Shown: positions 15,368-23,961 of the stretch, piece after piece
How positions within the stretch are numbered: the first letter of the stretch is position 1
How the letters are laid out: the number at the start of each line of letters is the position of its first letter
DNA from: an uncultured Brevundimonas sp.
GTDB lineage: Bacteria; Pseudomonadota; Alphaproteobacteria; Caulobacterales; Caulobacteraceae
DNA: 52,598 nucleotides
NCBI RefSeq assembly: GCF_947305955.1
Contig: NZ_CAMZFB010000014.1
Coordinates: forward strand, 1 to 52,598
Direction: 5' to 3'
Program-made: the position numbers and the translations under genes
Notes under the pieces: model-generated
What the model saw: the letters and a program-made list of their open reading frames with translations, nothing else
Told to the model about the DNA's origin: nothing
The model's database searches: none

Positions 15368-17851
15368 TTAGAAGCTGGCCTTCAGGGTCACGCCGACGGT
15401 CCGACGCTCGCCGAGGAAGGGCACATAGCCTGCCGAGCGACCGCCACCGACGCCGATCGTGAAGATGGCGTTCGAGACGTATTGCTCGTCAAACAGGTTC
15501 TTCGCCCAGATCTGCGCCGTATAGCGACCAGCGGTCAGGCCAGCGCGGACGTTGATCAGGGTACGGGCCGGAGCCCATGCCAGGCTGAACTCGTCAACAT
15601 ACTGCTTGGAGCGATAGTCGGCGTCACCGCGAACGTACCAGTCCCAACCGTTCGACAGGGTATCGGAGTATTCCACACCCAGTTGGGCTTCGACTGCCGG
15701 GCTGCGTTCCAGCTGGTTGCCACCGATGCCGGTGCCTTGAGCTGCCGTCGGGCAGACCACGCCGTCACAGTTTTGCGAGTTGGCGAAACGGAACGAGACC
15801 GAGTCGTCGGTGTAGGTCGCATTGCTGTACGACACGCCGTAGTCGACGCGGATGTTGTTGGTCGGCATCCACTGACCTTCAACCTCGATACCCTTCACCT
15901 CGACGCCACCGACGTTCGACATCAGCGACGGCGACGGCAGGCCCGGAGCCACGCCGGTGTCGTGGCGGGCAGCGGTGATCTGCAGGTTCGACCAGTCGAC
16001 GTAGAACAGCGAGACGTTCAGACGCAGGGTACGGTCGAAAAAGTCGTTCTTCGAGCCGATTTCGTAGGTCCAGTTTTCTTCCGGCTCATACGACTGCTGG
16101 GCAATGTTCATACCGTTCGGGCAGGTCAGCGCCGTCGGCGACGGCGGGCACTGCGAGGCGAAGAAGAACGGTCCACCGTTGAAACCACCGGCCTTCACGC
16201 CCTTACCGATCGAGGTATAGAGCACGTTGTTGTCCGACAGCTTGTAGTCTGCGGTCAGACGCGGGGTGAAGTAGGTGAACTCGCGCTCTTGATAGTAGCC
16301 GCGGTCGTTGTTGCGGTTCGCAGCGCTGGCGCGGAAGTCATTCAGACCTTGGGTTTCTTCGGTGTAACGGCCTTCCAGCGCGACCTTGAAGCGGTCGGTG
16401 ACATTGTATTCCGCCGCAGCGAAATAGCTGATGCCTTCTTCGGTACGCAGCAGGTCGGTGAACTGCGACAGAACAACCATGTCGTTCATCGTGTTCTTCA
16501 GACCGACTTCGGTGCGGGCCTGTTCAGCGGTCTCGACTTCCCACATGTTGATACCAGCGCTCAGGCGCAGGCGGTCAAAGCCGGTGTAGACGAAGCGCAG
16601 GTCGTGTTGCTTGCCTTCCAGATAGCCGATCGGCTGGGAGTCCGTGGAGACCATGTTGACATAGCCGCCGTACAGCGCCTGATCTGCCGGGCTCATGGCA
16701 GCAAATGCAGCGTCGTCCAGCGTCGGGTGTTCCGGGTCATAACCGCCACCACCGCGCGACGAGACGTCGCCGAAGGTGTTGCTGTACTGGTAGGACACCG
16801 TCAGGTCGTCGGTCGCATAAAACTCGACGTTGGCGATCTTCACCTCGGCCATGCCGCGTGCGCCGTACTGACGCGGATCGACAACCAGACCTTCCTGACG
16901 GCTGGTGCCCGGAACCACGACCGGCGAGGTCGGCAGCACGCCGCACCACAGACGGTTTTCCGCACCGGTCGAAGCACCGATGTTCGGCAGCGACGAGCAG
17001 TTCAGCGAGTTCACCGTGCTGGTCGGCGACGAGGTACCCAGCACATAGTTCGGCTGGGTTTCGTTATCCATCTCGTTGCGGAGATAGGTCAGGCCGATGC
17101 TGATACGGTCATGCGGGGTGAACTTCAGCTTGGCCAGCCATGCGTCCTTGTTGTAACCGCCAAGGTTGCCGCGGGTGTTGGCACCGGCTGCGTTGGCCAG
17201 CGAGTGGTTGTTTTCCCACGTACCGTCAAACTCGCCGTGACCGTAGGCCAGCAAACCGCTCAGCTTGCCTTCGATCAGCGGGCCATCGACGCTGAAACCA
17301 TAGTCCAGACGCTCGTCGCTGCCGACGGTGGTCGAGATATTGCCCGACCAGACATCGCCCGGCTCTTTCAGCACATAGTTCACAACACCCGAGAAGGCGT
17401 TACGGCCATAGGTCGCCGACTGCGGGCCCTTGATGACCTCGACGCGCTCCATCGACACCAGCGAGGCGTCCAGCATGTAGGAGCGTTGCAGATAGGCACC
17501 GTCCAGGAAGGTGGCGACGTTCTGGACCGGGTTGGTCAGGCGGGTTTGGGTCATCCCGCGCATGGTCGGGGCACCCAGACCCCCCGAGTAGTTCTCGTAC
17601 GAGAAGCCGACGACCTGGGCGGCGACGTCTTCCAGACCTTCGACCGACTTGCGCTCCATGGCCTCGGCGCTCAGAGCGCTAACAGCAACCGGAGCATCCT
17701 GTGCACGTTCGGCGACCTTACGTGCGGTCACCACGATTTCATCAAGACGCGATACTTCTTCTTGCGAACCGGCATCCTGCGCCAGAGCAACGGTGGACAC
17801 ACTGCAAAGCAGTGCCGCCAGACCAACAGAAAACTGAGTTACCTTAGACAT
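15368..17851 (-). CDS. TonB-dependent outer-membrane receptor
   Basis: This 827-residue receptor has a Sec signal peptide (about residues 1-24, ending ALAQ), a plug domain beginning at the DEIVVTARKVAERAQDAPVAV region and running to about residue 170 (with TMRGMTQTR and VEVIKGPQSATYGRNAFSGVVNYV), and a 22-strand-type barrel to the C-terminus, which closes with the aromatic residue in VTLKASF. It imports a bulky ligand across the outer membrane using TonB energy. No FecR or sigma-factor partner is present. The gene follows a GPH-type symporter gene on the same strand, and a large inverted repeat sits in the spacer, so uptake of one substrate across both membranes is likely. The substrate is probably an organic compound metabolised by the nearby cluster, but this is inference. 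Confidence 0.93.
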   Translation of the reverse strand: MSKVTQFSVGLAALLCSVSTVALAQDAGSQEEVSRLDEIVVTARKVAERAQDAPVAVSALSAEAMERKSVEGLEDVAAQVVGFSYENYSGGLGAPTMRGMTQTRLTNPVQNVATFLDGAYLQRSYMLDASLVSMERVEVIKGPQSATYGRNAFSGVVNYVLKEPGDVWSGNISTTVGSDERLDYGFSVDGPLIEGKLSGLLAYGHGEFDGTWENNHSLANAAGANTRGNLGGYNKDAWLAKLKFTPHDRISIGLTYLRNEMDNETQPNYVLGTSSPTSTVNSLNCSSLPNIGASTGAENRLWCGVLPTSPVVVPGTSRQEGLVVDPRQYGARGMAEVKIANVEFYATDDLTVSYQYSNTFGDVSSRGGGGYDPEHPTLDDAAFAAMSPADQALYGGYVNMVSTDSQPIGYLEGKQHDLRFVYTGFDRLRLSAGINMWEVETAEQARTEVGLKNTMNDMVVLSQFTDLLRTEEGISYFAAAEYNVTDRFKVALEGRYTEETQGLNDFRASAANRNNDRGYYQEREFTYFTPRLTADYKLSDNNVLYTSIGKGVKAGGFNGGPFFFASQCPPSPTALTCPNGMNIAQQSYEPEENWTYEIGSKNDFFDRTLRLNVSLFYVDWSNLQITAARHDTGVAPGLPSPSLMSNVGGVEVKGIEVEGQWMPTNNIRVDYGVSYSNATYTDDSVSFRFANSQNCDGVVCPTAAQGTGIGGNQLERSPAVEAQLGVEYSDTLSNGWDWYVRGDADYRSKQYVDEFSLAWAPARTLINVRAGLTAGRYTAQIWAKNLFDEQYVSNAIFTIGVGGGRSAGYVPFLGERRTVGVTLKASF

Positions 17852-17900
17852 CGGCAGATCTTCCCCTTCTCGCCGCCTTACAGGAGCGAGATGAACATTG

Positions 17901-17948
17901 ATCCGACCACCGCTGTTATTATTTGGCAGTTATTATCGGTGGTCGGAT
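17901..17948. repeat. Long inverted repeat upstream of TonB receptor gene
   Basis: Perfect 12-base arms, ATCCGACCACCG and CGGTGGTCGGAT, enclose a 24-base AT-rich loop that itself holds GTTATTAT twice. No T-run follows on the minus strand, so a simple terminator is unlikely; an operator or an mRNA leader structure is possible. Confidence 0.7.
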
Positions 17949-17974
17949 ATTATTTTTCGGATTTTTGAAGTGGC

Positions 17975-19417
17975 CTATTCGACCAGCTTGGTATTGGCGC
18001 GAGCTTCGGCCAATTTCGCTTCGTTCAGGTTGTAAACGGACAACAAGATCACAGCGATGATGGCGCATCCCGTCGGGATGTAGCTGACGCCCAGCAGCGA
18101 GGCCTGACGCACGGCATCATAGTTTTCAGCCGTCACACGGGCAGCCTTGTCGAAACCGGCGATGCTGAGTGCGGCACCGACAGCTGCCGGACCGAGCGCA
18201 TAGCCGAACTTTTCAACGAAGCTATAGAAGGCGGCATACAGGCCTTCGCGACGCATACCCGTACGGTGGGCATCCAGCTCCATCGCATCGTTCAGCATGG
18301 ACATGCCGAACATCACGTTGGCCGAGAAGGCGACACCCATGATGATACCGCGCAGCACCAGGAAGTAGATCGGCTCGTCCGGCGTCGCCAAAATCCACGA
18401 CATCGAGCCAATAGCGGTGGCAATGGCGCCAATCAGATAGCCCGCGCGCTTGCCGATCTTCTTGGACAGACGCGCAAGGAACGGCGTCAGAAAGATAGCA
18501 ACGATCATGCTGGGCAGACCGATCAACGGCATCTGTGCCGGGCTGCGACCCAGCACCCCGATCACGAGGAAGAAGGTCGCCGCACCCGCCGATGCAATAC
18601 CGATCAGCTGGACACCCTTAACACCCAGGATAAGCAGGGCCGGAACGTTCGACAGGAAGCTGGAAGCCTGAAGCTTCCACGGCAGAACGGTCTTCGACTT
18701 GACCTGGAACTTTGCATTACGCGTACCGCGCCATGCGATCAGCATGCTGACCAGAACGAGGAAGCCGTAGAGCACGCCCAGAACGCCATAGTCGAAAGCG
18801 TCGTTGATCGTGCGGCCGTCGGCACCCTTCTCACCCAGCCATGCCAGAATGAGGCCCGAGCCCAGACCCGCAACCGCACCACCGGCCGAGGCGAACATCA
18901 CACGCCAGCCCTGAAGGTCAGAGCGCTCGTGATAGTTGTCGGTCATCTCCGGTGCCATCGCCATATACGGCACGTTGAAGGTCGAATAACCGGTCGTGTA
19001 GAAGATGTGGACGGTCAGGACATAGGCCCAGACCCAGATGGTGTCGCCGCGGAACGGAACGGTGAACACCAGCACCAGCGTTACCGCCGACAGCAGTGCA
19101 CCCCACAACAGGAAGGGACGACGACGGCCCTGAGGTGACTGCAAGCGGTCGCTCATCCAGCCGGCGATAGGGTCGGAAAAGGCGTCGTACAGCTTGCTGA
19201 TCATCAGCAGCAGACCGGCAATCCAGCCGGAGATGCCGACGATGGTCGTCAGGTAATAAAGGATCAGGCCCGACACACTGTTGGTGAGAATGGCAACGCC
19301 AAACGCACCCGTGGCCCAACTGAATTTGATACCAAGCGGTAGCCGCCCTGTATTGTCTGTCGCCGCAGGCGCAGATGGGGCAGCAACGGCGCCACCATCC
19401 AGGGTTTCGCTAGACAT
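17975..19417 (-). CDS. MFS transporter of the GPH (sugar:cation symporter) type
   Basis: This 480-residue protein has twelve predicted membrane helices. Features of the glycoside-pentoside-hexuronide group include LLMISKLYDAFSDPIAGWMSDR in the loop 2-3 region, the RRRPFLLWGA motif, and MAPEMTDNYHERSDLQGWR after the fifth helix region. GPH members import sugars or other organic solutes with cations across the inner membrane. The gene lies between the TonB receptor and a small protein gene, all on one strand with short spacers, which supports an operon for uptake. The tail after the last helix is short and acidic-basic mixed. The substrate cannot be read from sequence. Confidence 0.88.
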   Translation of the reverse strand: MSSETLDGGAVAAPSAPAATDNTGRLPLGIKFSWATGAFGVAILTNSVSGLILYYLTTIVGISGWIAGLLLMISKLYDAFSDPIAGWMSDRLQSPQGRRRPFLLWGALLSAVTLVLVFTVPFRGDTIWVWAYVLTVHIFYTTGYSTFNVPYMAMAPEMTDNYHERSDLQGWRVMFASAGGAVAGLGSGLILAWLGEKGADGRTINDAFDYGVLGVLYGFLVLVSMLIAWRGTRNAKFQVKSKTVLPWKLQASSFLSNVPALLILGVKGVQLIGIASAGAATFFLVIGVLGRSPAQMPLIGLPSMIVAIFLTPFLARLSKKIGKRAGYLIGAIATAIGSMSWILATPDEPIYFLVLRGIIMGVAFSANVMFGMSMLNDAMELDAHRTGMRREGLYAAFYSFVEKFGYALGPAAVGAALSIAGFDKAARVTAENYDAVRQASLLGVSYIPTGCAIIAVILLSVYNLNEAKLAEARANTKLVE

Positions 19418-19485
19418 AATAAACGCTTCTCTTTGTGAGATAGTAAAACGGCAGGACCACGCGGGCCCTGCCGATCAGTGTCAGG

Positions 19486-19773
19486 TCAGTCACCGACGCG
19501 CAGGGCGCGCATGACATTGGTCAGGATCGCATCGCATCGCGCGTCGATCTTGGCCTGGGTTTCTGCCGACGGCTGGTGATCGTCGATGCCGCTGACATCG
19601 ATGCCCTTGGACTGGAGGATTTCTTCCAGAACCAGCACGCGGTCGGTGATGACGTGGATTTCGCGGGCCAGCATGATGATGGCCTCGCCCAGATCATCGA
19701 TCTGGTCCACGGTAAGAATGCGACGGCCGACGGGTTCGGAGATCGGACGTTCTTTGATTTGTACTTGGGTCAT
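19486..19773 (-). CDS. Small helical protein of unknown function
   Basis: This encodes a 95-residue soluble protein without signal peptide or membrane helix. It is mostly helical, with a heptad-like hydrophobic pattern in the stretch from DQIDDLGEAIIMLAREI to VLVLEEILQSKG that could form a coiled coil. It begins 5 bases after the methyltransferase gene ends and is followed by the GPH-type transporter gene, so it is part of the same transcript. I do not recognise the family. Because it is retained between a methyltransferase and a transporter, a subunit or partner role for the methyltransferase is possible. Confidence 0.75.
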   Translation of the reverse strand: MTQVQIKERPISEPVGRRILTVDQIDDLGEAIIMLAREIHVITDRVLVLEEILQSKGIDVSGIDDHQPSAETQAKIDARCDAILTNVMRALRVGD

Positions 19774-19778
19774 ATCGC

Positions 19779-20825
19779 TTACGCAGGCTTACGGGCACGC
19801 AGGATGAACGGGTATTTGCGCGGCTCGAACGTGTAGGTTTCCACGTCCACGAAACCGACTTCCTCGGCGGCGGCCTTCACATCCATGGTGGCCGAGGCAC
19901 GCCAGTAAGGCTCGCCGCCCCACTTCGCGGCCCAGTCGGCCTTCCAGGCTTCCATCTTGTCGAGATCGGAATAGCGCGGCACGTCGCTGGCGATCAGGTC
20001 ACCGCCCGGCTCAAGCAGACGGAAGGCTTCTTCCAGCCACTGACGGATGATGCGCGGCGGCAGCTCGTGCAGCAGGATGTAGGAGGCGACCAGATCGAAG
20101 CTTTCGGCGTCAAAGCCGGTGTCTTCCATCGGGCGCACAAACAGCTTCCACGCATAGCCCTTGGCGTTGGCCGTACGGCGGGCATGCTCCAGCATGCGCG
20201 GCGACAGGTCGATGCCCCAAATCTCAGCGTCCGGATAGGTTTCCTGCAGAGCCTGGGTGAAGTGGCCCGAGGCCGCACCGCAATCCAGAATGCGCTTGTA
20301 GCTGTCCTTGGGAGCCTGCTGGGCGGCCAGACGGCGCTGGGCAAAGATATCGCCCGGGAAGCTCTTGGCCACCAGACGCTTGTGGACCAGTTCACCGTGG
20401 ACGAAGCCGTTGAAGTCGTTGGCGTCCCAGCCACCGGTCGTGCGGTGGAACCAGACCTTGCTCCAGTACGAGGGCGGCTCGAAACCTTCGTTATAGTCGA
20501 GCGTGGCCGGACCGTCGTCCAGCGCCGTCAGCTTGGGCGCAACGACGTCGCGGATTTCTTCGAAAGCGTCCTGGCAGGCCTGACCGTGGTTCTTGGCGTG
20601 CCACTCCCCCCAGAGTTGGGACACCTTGAAAGCCTTGGAGTCGGCCATTTCCTTTTCGACCAGAGCATGGCGTTCATCCATGTCATCCGGCAGGGTCTCG
20701 GCCGTGATGCCCTTGGCGGCCATCTCCGCATCGGTCGCGCGCGATGCTGCGAAGCTGGCACGCGAAGCAATGGCCTGAAAGTCTACGAGGGCACGCCCCC
20801 TCTGGCGCAGATTAAAGTCAATCAT
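19779..20825 (-). CDS. Class I SAM-dependent methyltransferase
   Basis: This 348-residue protein has a long N-terminal extension of about 170 residues, mostly helical, ahead of a Rossmann-type methyltransferase domain. Motif I is ILDCGAASGHF, the acidic residue binding the SAM ribose is in IWGIDLSPRMLEHA, and the later motifs are DLVASYILLHELP and LLEPGGDLIASD. It would transfer a methyl group from SAM to a small molecule, substrate unknown. It heads a same-strand group with the small helical protein, the GPH transporter and the TonB receptor. A methyltransferase in a putative uptake and catabolic operon is unusual and may act on the imported compound. Confidence 0.85.
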   Translation of the reverse strand: MIDFNLRQRGRALVDFQAIASRASFAASRATDAEMAAKGITAETLPDDMDERHALVEKEMADSKAFKVSQLWGEWHAKNHGQACQDAFEEIRDVVAPKLTALDDGPATLDYNEGFEPPSYWSKVWFHRTTGGWDANDFNGFVHGELVHKRLVAKSFPGDIFAQRRLAAQQAPKDSYKRILDCGAASGHFTQALQETYPDAEIWGIDLSPRMLEHARRTANAKGYAWKLFVRPMEDTGFDAESFDLVASYILLHELPPRIIRQWLEEAFRLLEPGGDLIASDVPRYSDLDKMEAWKADWAAKWGGEPYWRASATMDVKAAAEEVGFVDVETYTFEPRKYPFILRARKPA

Positions 20826-20925
20826 TACTCCCGCCTCCTCCTAATTTCCCAGATTTCGAACTTCACTTGAGCCGAGGCGAGAGAACAGGGCTATCGCGTC
20901 GGTTTCTCGCAGCGTGGATAGTGGA

Positions 20926-22128
20926 TCACCCATTCGTGACAGCACTGGCGTGGATTATCCGCTTGCGGAGTAATCCAAGACCCAGAAGAGCAGCGCCCAG
21001 AACCATGACACCGCCCAGTACGAAGGGGGCCTGCGGGGCGATCAGCGCATAGACGCCGCCTGCCACGAGCGGTCCCAGTATCCGGGCGCCGGCGGCTGCC
21101 GCCATGTTCGCCCCCATCAACTGTCCGGCAGTGCCGTCTGCCGCTTCACGCGACAGCAGGGAGGCCGCGGTCGGCATGGCGAGCGACAGGCCCAGCGAGG
21201 CCAGAGCGATGAGAGCAGTCATGGCCAGACCGCTGGGCGGCGCGGCCTGAAGGAAGAGCGCAAGCGCCGTAAGCACCAGACCCGTGATCAGCACCTTGTG
21301 GTCGCCAAAGCGGCGGACGGCACGCGCGGTCACCAACATCTGGACAGCCGCGCCCGCACAACCAGCGACCGCAAAGGCCGTGCCCAGTTCGCGAGGCTGC
21401 CAGTTGAAGCGCAACTCGGTCCACAGGCCAAAGACGGATTCGACACCCGCAAACGCCCCCATCACCGCAACGCCAATCAGGATCAGACCCAGTGCCGTGG
21501 GGGAAATGCGGAAGGCCGCCCCCTTGGTCTTGGCCTTTGCCGCGCCTTCGGTCTTTGCCGGACGGACCAGTGTCGCGATGAGCGCCAGGCTGAGGGCACT
21601 GAAACCCGCGGCCAGAAGGAAGCAGATACGGAAACCGGCCAGCCCCTGCTCCGGAGCGGCCAACAAACCACCCACAGCCGGACCGATGACAAAGCCGACG
21701 CTGGCACAGGCACTGATAATGGCCAATCGCCCCGTCAGCTTGTCCTTCTCGGAAAGGTCGATAACGAGCGCCTGCACCACGCCGGTGCTGCCCGCCGCGA
21801 CCCCACAGATCACCCGCGCCAGCAGGCAGGCCTCATAGGTTGGTGCATAGGCCATGCCCAGATAGCCCACGACACCCAGCCCCAAGGTCATCAACAGAAC
21901 CGGCTTGCGGCCGATCTTGTCGGACATCCGGCCCCAGACCGCCTCACCTATCGCTTGGCCGACCGAGAACAGGGCAAAGATCAGACCGACCTGCCAAGGC
22001 TGGATATCAAAGGCGCGGGCATAGGATGGCAACAGCGGGATCGCCATGCCGAAACCGATCGCCCCGATGGCGACGGTCATGAACAACGCAAACAGCGTCA
22101 GAAATTGGCGAGACGATGCAGCAGTCAT
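20926..22128 (-). CDS. MFS transporter (12-helix, DHA1/aromatic-acid type)
   Basis: This is a 400-residue protein with twelve predicted helices. The loop 2-3 motif is GEAVWGRMSDKIGRKPVLLM, which matches the DHA1 and related MFS signature GxLaDrxGrkp, and the fourth and fifth helices carry RVICGVAAGSTG and GFVIGPAVGG. It may export or import a small organic molecule. I favour ATG at 22128 because GGAG lies 11 bases upstream and the sequence MTAASSRQF then runs straight into helix 1; an in-frame ATG at 22167 has no visible ribosome-binding site. The spacer before it holds an inverted GGATAGC/GCTATCC pair. It lies between the IclR regulator and the methyltransferase on the same strand. Confidence 0.85.
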   Translation of the reverse strand: MTAASSRQFLTLFALFMTVAIGAIGFGMAIPLLPSYARAFDIQPWQVGLIFALFSVGQAIGEAVWGRMSDKIGRKPVLLMTLGLGVVGYLGMAYAPTYEACLLARVICGVAAGSTGVVQALVIDLSEKDKLTGRLAIISACASVGFVIGPAVGGLLAAPEQGLAGFRICFLLAAGFSALSLALIATLVRPAKTEGAAKAKTKGAAFRISPTALGLILIGVAVMGAFAGVESVFGLWTELRFNWQPRELGTAFAVAGCAGAAVQMLVTARAVRRFGDHKVLITGLVLTALALFLQAAPPSGLAMTALIALASLGLSLAMPTAASLLSREAADGTAGQLMGANMAAAAGARILGPLVAGGVYALIAPQAPFVLGGVMVLGAALLGLGLLRKRIIHASAVTNG

Positions 22129-22181
22129 CGAACAGTGCGCTCCAGAAATGAAGCGACCATCCAACATGCACCGAACGCGGT

Positions 22182-22207
22182 GGATAGCACCCGTGACGGC
22201 GCTATCC
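22182..22207. promoter_or_regulatory. GGATAGC inverted repeat before MFS gene
   Basis: Arms GGATAGC (22182-22188) and GCTATCC (22201-22207) are 12 bases apart, in the spacer between the IclR gene and the MFS gene. Related GGATAG elements occur at 20915, 23152 and 24933. It could be an IclR-type operator. Confidence 0.4.
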
Positions 22208-22224
22208 GCTGCGTGGTCAAGCCA

Positions 22225-23049
22225 TTAAACGGCGCGCCGCAACTTCGCCTCTGGCAGGTCGTCGGAGGCGGTGGAGGAGAGGCTGCGGCTGATTTCGGCG
22301 GCGCAGCGTTTGACCTCGTCGCCGTAGCGGCGCAGGGCGTCTTCGGACTTGTAGGCGACCGAGAAGTAGACGAGGTCGATGGCCCCGACGACACGGCCGT
22401 TGGCGAAGACCGGAGCGCCGATGGAGGAGGTTTTGCCCGGTGTCAGGCTGAAACGGTTGCGGCCGCGTTGGGCCACGCCCTGCTCGCGGATTTCCTCGAG
22501 CATCACGTCCGACTGGATCAGCAGATAGGTATGCGGATCGATGGGGGTCTCGCCCGCCATTTCGATGGCTTCGAAGATCTCGGCGCGCTCGCATTCACCG
22601 GCAAAAGCCAGATAGGCGCGGCCACCGGCGGTCTCGAGCAGGGAGAAGGTGTGGCCCGGATAGTGGCGGTCCAGTACCTGTGACGTCAGGGCGTCGGTAC
22701 AGTCGCGCACCATCATCTCGCCGCCATAACGGGTGGACAGCAGCACCGGCCAGCGGGTCAGGGCCGTCAGTTGTTCCAGATGCGGACGGGCCAGTGCCAC
22801 CAGTTCGCTGTGCTCCTGAAAGCCAGCGGACAGGGCGCGGACGAAGGCGGTCGGGCGATAGCGTTTTCGGGCGGGTTCGCGCTCGATCAGTTCCTCATGC
22901 ATGAGGGTCTGAACCAGACGGCATGCGGTCGGATAAGGCACAGCCGCCACGCGAGCGATCTCTGCCATCGACATTGAACCTTGACGGTTAATGGCACGCA
23001 ACACAGCCAAACTACGGCTTACCGAGCGGATTGGAACGCCCTTTTCCAT
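22225..23049 (-). CDS. IclR-family transcriptional regulator
   Basis: This is a 274-residue regulator with an N-terminal winged helix-turn-helix at about residues 10-70 (SRSLAVLRAINRQG, then MAEIARVAAVPYPTACRLVQTLM) and a C-terminal GAF-like effector domain to about residue 255 that includes the IGAPVFANGRVVGAIDLVYF signature. IclR proteins commonly control aromatic or organic-acid catabolism and often their own gene. I chose ATG at 23049 over one 15 codons earlier because GGGG and TAGAG lie just before it and the family start is about ten residues before the first helix. It lies in the middle of the same-strand cluster and is the natural candidate to regulate it. Confidence 0.92.
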   Translation of the reverse strand: MEKGVPIRSVSRSLAVLRAINRQGSMSMAEIARVAAVPYPTACRLVQTLMHEELIEREPARKRYRPTAFVRALSAGFQEHSELVALARPHLEQLTALTRWPVLLSTRYGGEMMVRDCTDALTSQVLDRHYPGHTFSLLETAGGRAYLAFAGECERAEIFEAIEMAGETPIDPHTYLLIQSDVMLEEIREQGVAQRGRNRFSLTPGKTSSIGAPVFANGRVVGAIDLVYFSVAYKSEDALRRYGDEVKRCAAEISRSLSSTASDDLPEAKLRRAV

Positions 23050-23140
23050 CACTCTACCCCGACTGAACAACGCGAACTCAACTTCGCCGAACAAGGTTGA
23101 CTGTTCTTTGTTCTACGAACCAAGGCAGGAATACGACAAT

Positions 23141-23157
23141 TATCCGCCAGACGGATA
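23141..23157. promoter_or_regulatory. TATCCG/CGGATA inverted repeat upstream of IclR gene
   Basis: Arms TATCCG and CGGATA flank 5 bases in the spacer upstream of the IclR gene. The element shares the GGATA core with sites near 20915, 22182 and 24933 and may be an autoregulatory operator. Confidence 0.45.
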
Positions 23158-23187
23158 GTCTCGTTCAGCAAGTCGGTGAGATTTTGA

Positions 23188-23961
23188 TCACTTCATCGTG
23201 CGCGGGTGACGCAGCGTATGGCGCGCACCGTGCAGAAGTTGTGGCAGCAGGAACGGATAAAGCGCCAGATTGTACCATTTGGCGGCCAAAGCATTTTCCG
23301 CTTCCGGCTCCAGCCGCTGGCCCCATTCAAATCCGATGGGCGCAGGCAGGTATGAGCCTTCGCCGTATTGGGAAAGGTTCAGCGGCGCGGCTTCTGACCG
23401 CATGATGATCAGGTCGGCCCCCGCTTCGATATAGGCGGCGGCGCGGTCGATGATGCTGGTGGGTGAATGTTCCGGCTCGATCTCGACCACCGCCCCGATC
23501 AGGCAGTAGCGACGGGCGTCCAGCGCGGCCTTCAGCTTGCCGATCATTTCTGCCACGGCAAAGCGCGGGCCTTCCGATCGGTCGCGGCGGCGCAGGGGGC
23601 GGTCCGAGATCTGAATGACAGATGCGCCTGCAAACTCGAACGACCGGACGGTGGCGGCCACATGGAGCGCATTGCCAAAGCCGTCAGCAGCATCGGCGAT
23701 CAGGGGCATCTCCCCCGCATCGCGGACCATATACAGCGCCTCGGTGATGGCTTCGGGTGACAGCAACTGGGCGACCGGTCGGCCATAGCGCGACAGGGCC
23801 AGCGCACTGCCCCCGACGACCAGAGCGTCATAGCCGGCGTCCAGCGCCATGCGCGCGCCGAAATGGTCGAAACATCCGGCTGCCGAAATCATCGCCGACC
23901 TGTTTTTCGCCCTGTCCTGAAGACGGGTCTCCAACAGGTGGATATGGCTGGGAGCGATCAT
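23188..23961 (-). CDS. Isocitrate lyase/PEP mutase family protein B
   Basis: This 257-residue protein of the TIM-barrel isocitrate lyase/PEP phosphonomutase group shows the metal-binding region IADAADGFGN and the helix around MYVRDAGEMP-like sequence before it. The lyase members carry a catalytic Cys in a KKCGH or KRCGH loop; the equivalent segment here (DRPLRRRDRSEG) has no Cys. It should therefore not be a classical methylisocitrate or dimethylmalate lyase but may be a decarboxylase or hydrolase of an oxo-diacid. Its ATG shares one base with the stop of the upstream paralogue (TGATG), so the pair is translationally coupled. It differs from its partner in length and sequence and could form a heteromer with it. 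Confidence 0.83.
   Translation of the reverse strand: MIAPSHIHLLETRLQDRAKNRSAMISAAGCFDHFGARMALDAGYDALVVGGSALALSRYGRPVAQLLSPEAITEALYMVRDAGEMPLIADAADGFGNALHVAATVRSFEFAGASVIQISDRPLRRRDRSEGPRFAVAEMIGKLKAALDARRYCLIGAVVEIEPEHSPTSIIDRAAAYIEAGADLIIMRSEAAPLNLSQYGEGSYLPAPIGFEWGQRLEPEAENALAAKWYNLALYPFLLPQLLHGARHTLRHPRTMK

Noticed and set aside
17799..17816. The word CACTGCAAAGCAGTG shared by the TonB receptor signal-peptide codons and the spacer at 24987
   Set aside because: A shared 15-base word is expected by chance in a window of this size, and one copy is coding; I do not treat it as a regulatory pair.
15482..17968. An 828-codon open frame on the + strand opposite the TonB receptor gene
   Set aside because: It is the exact complement of a clear receptor gene and carries no protein features; long antisense frames are expected in high-GC DNA.
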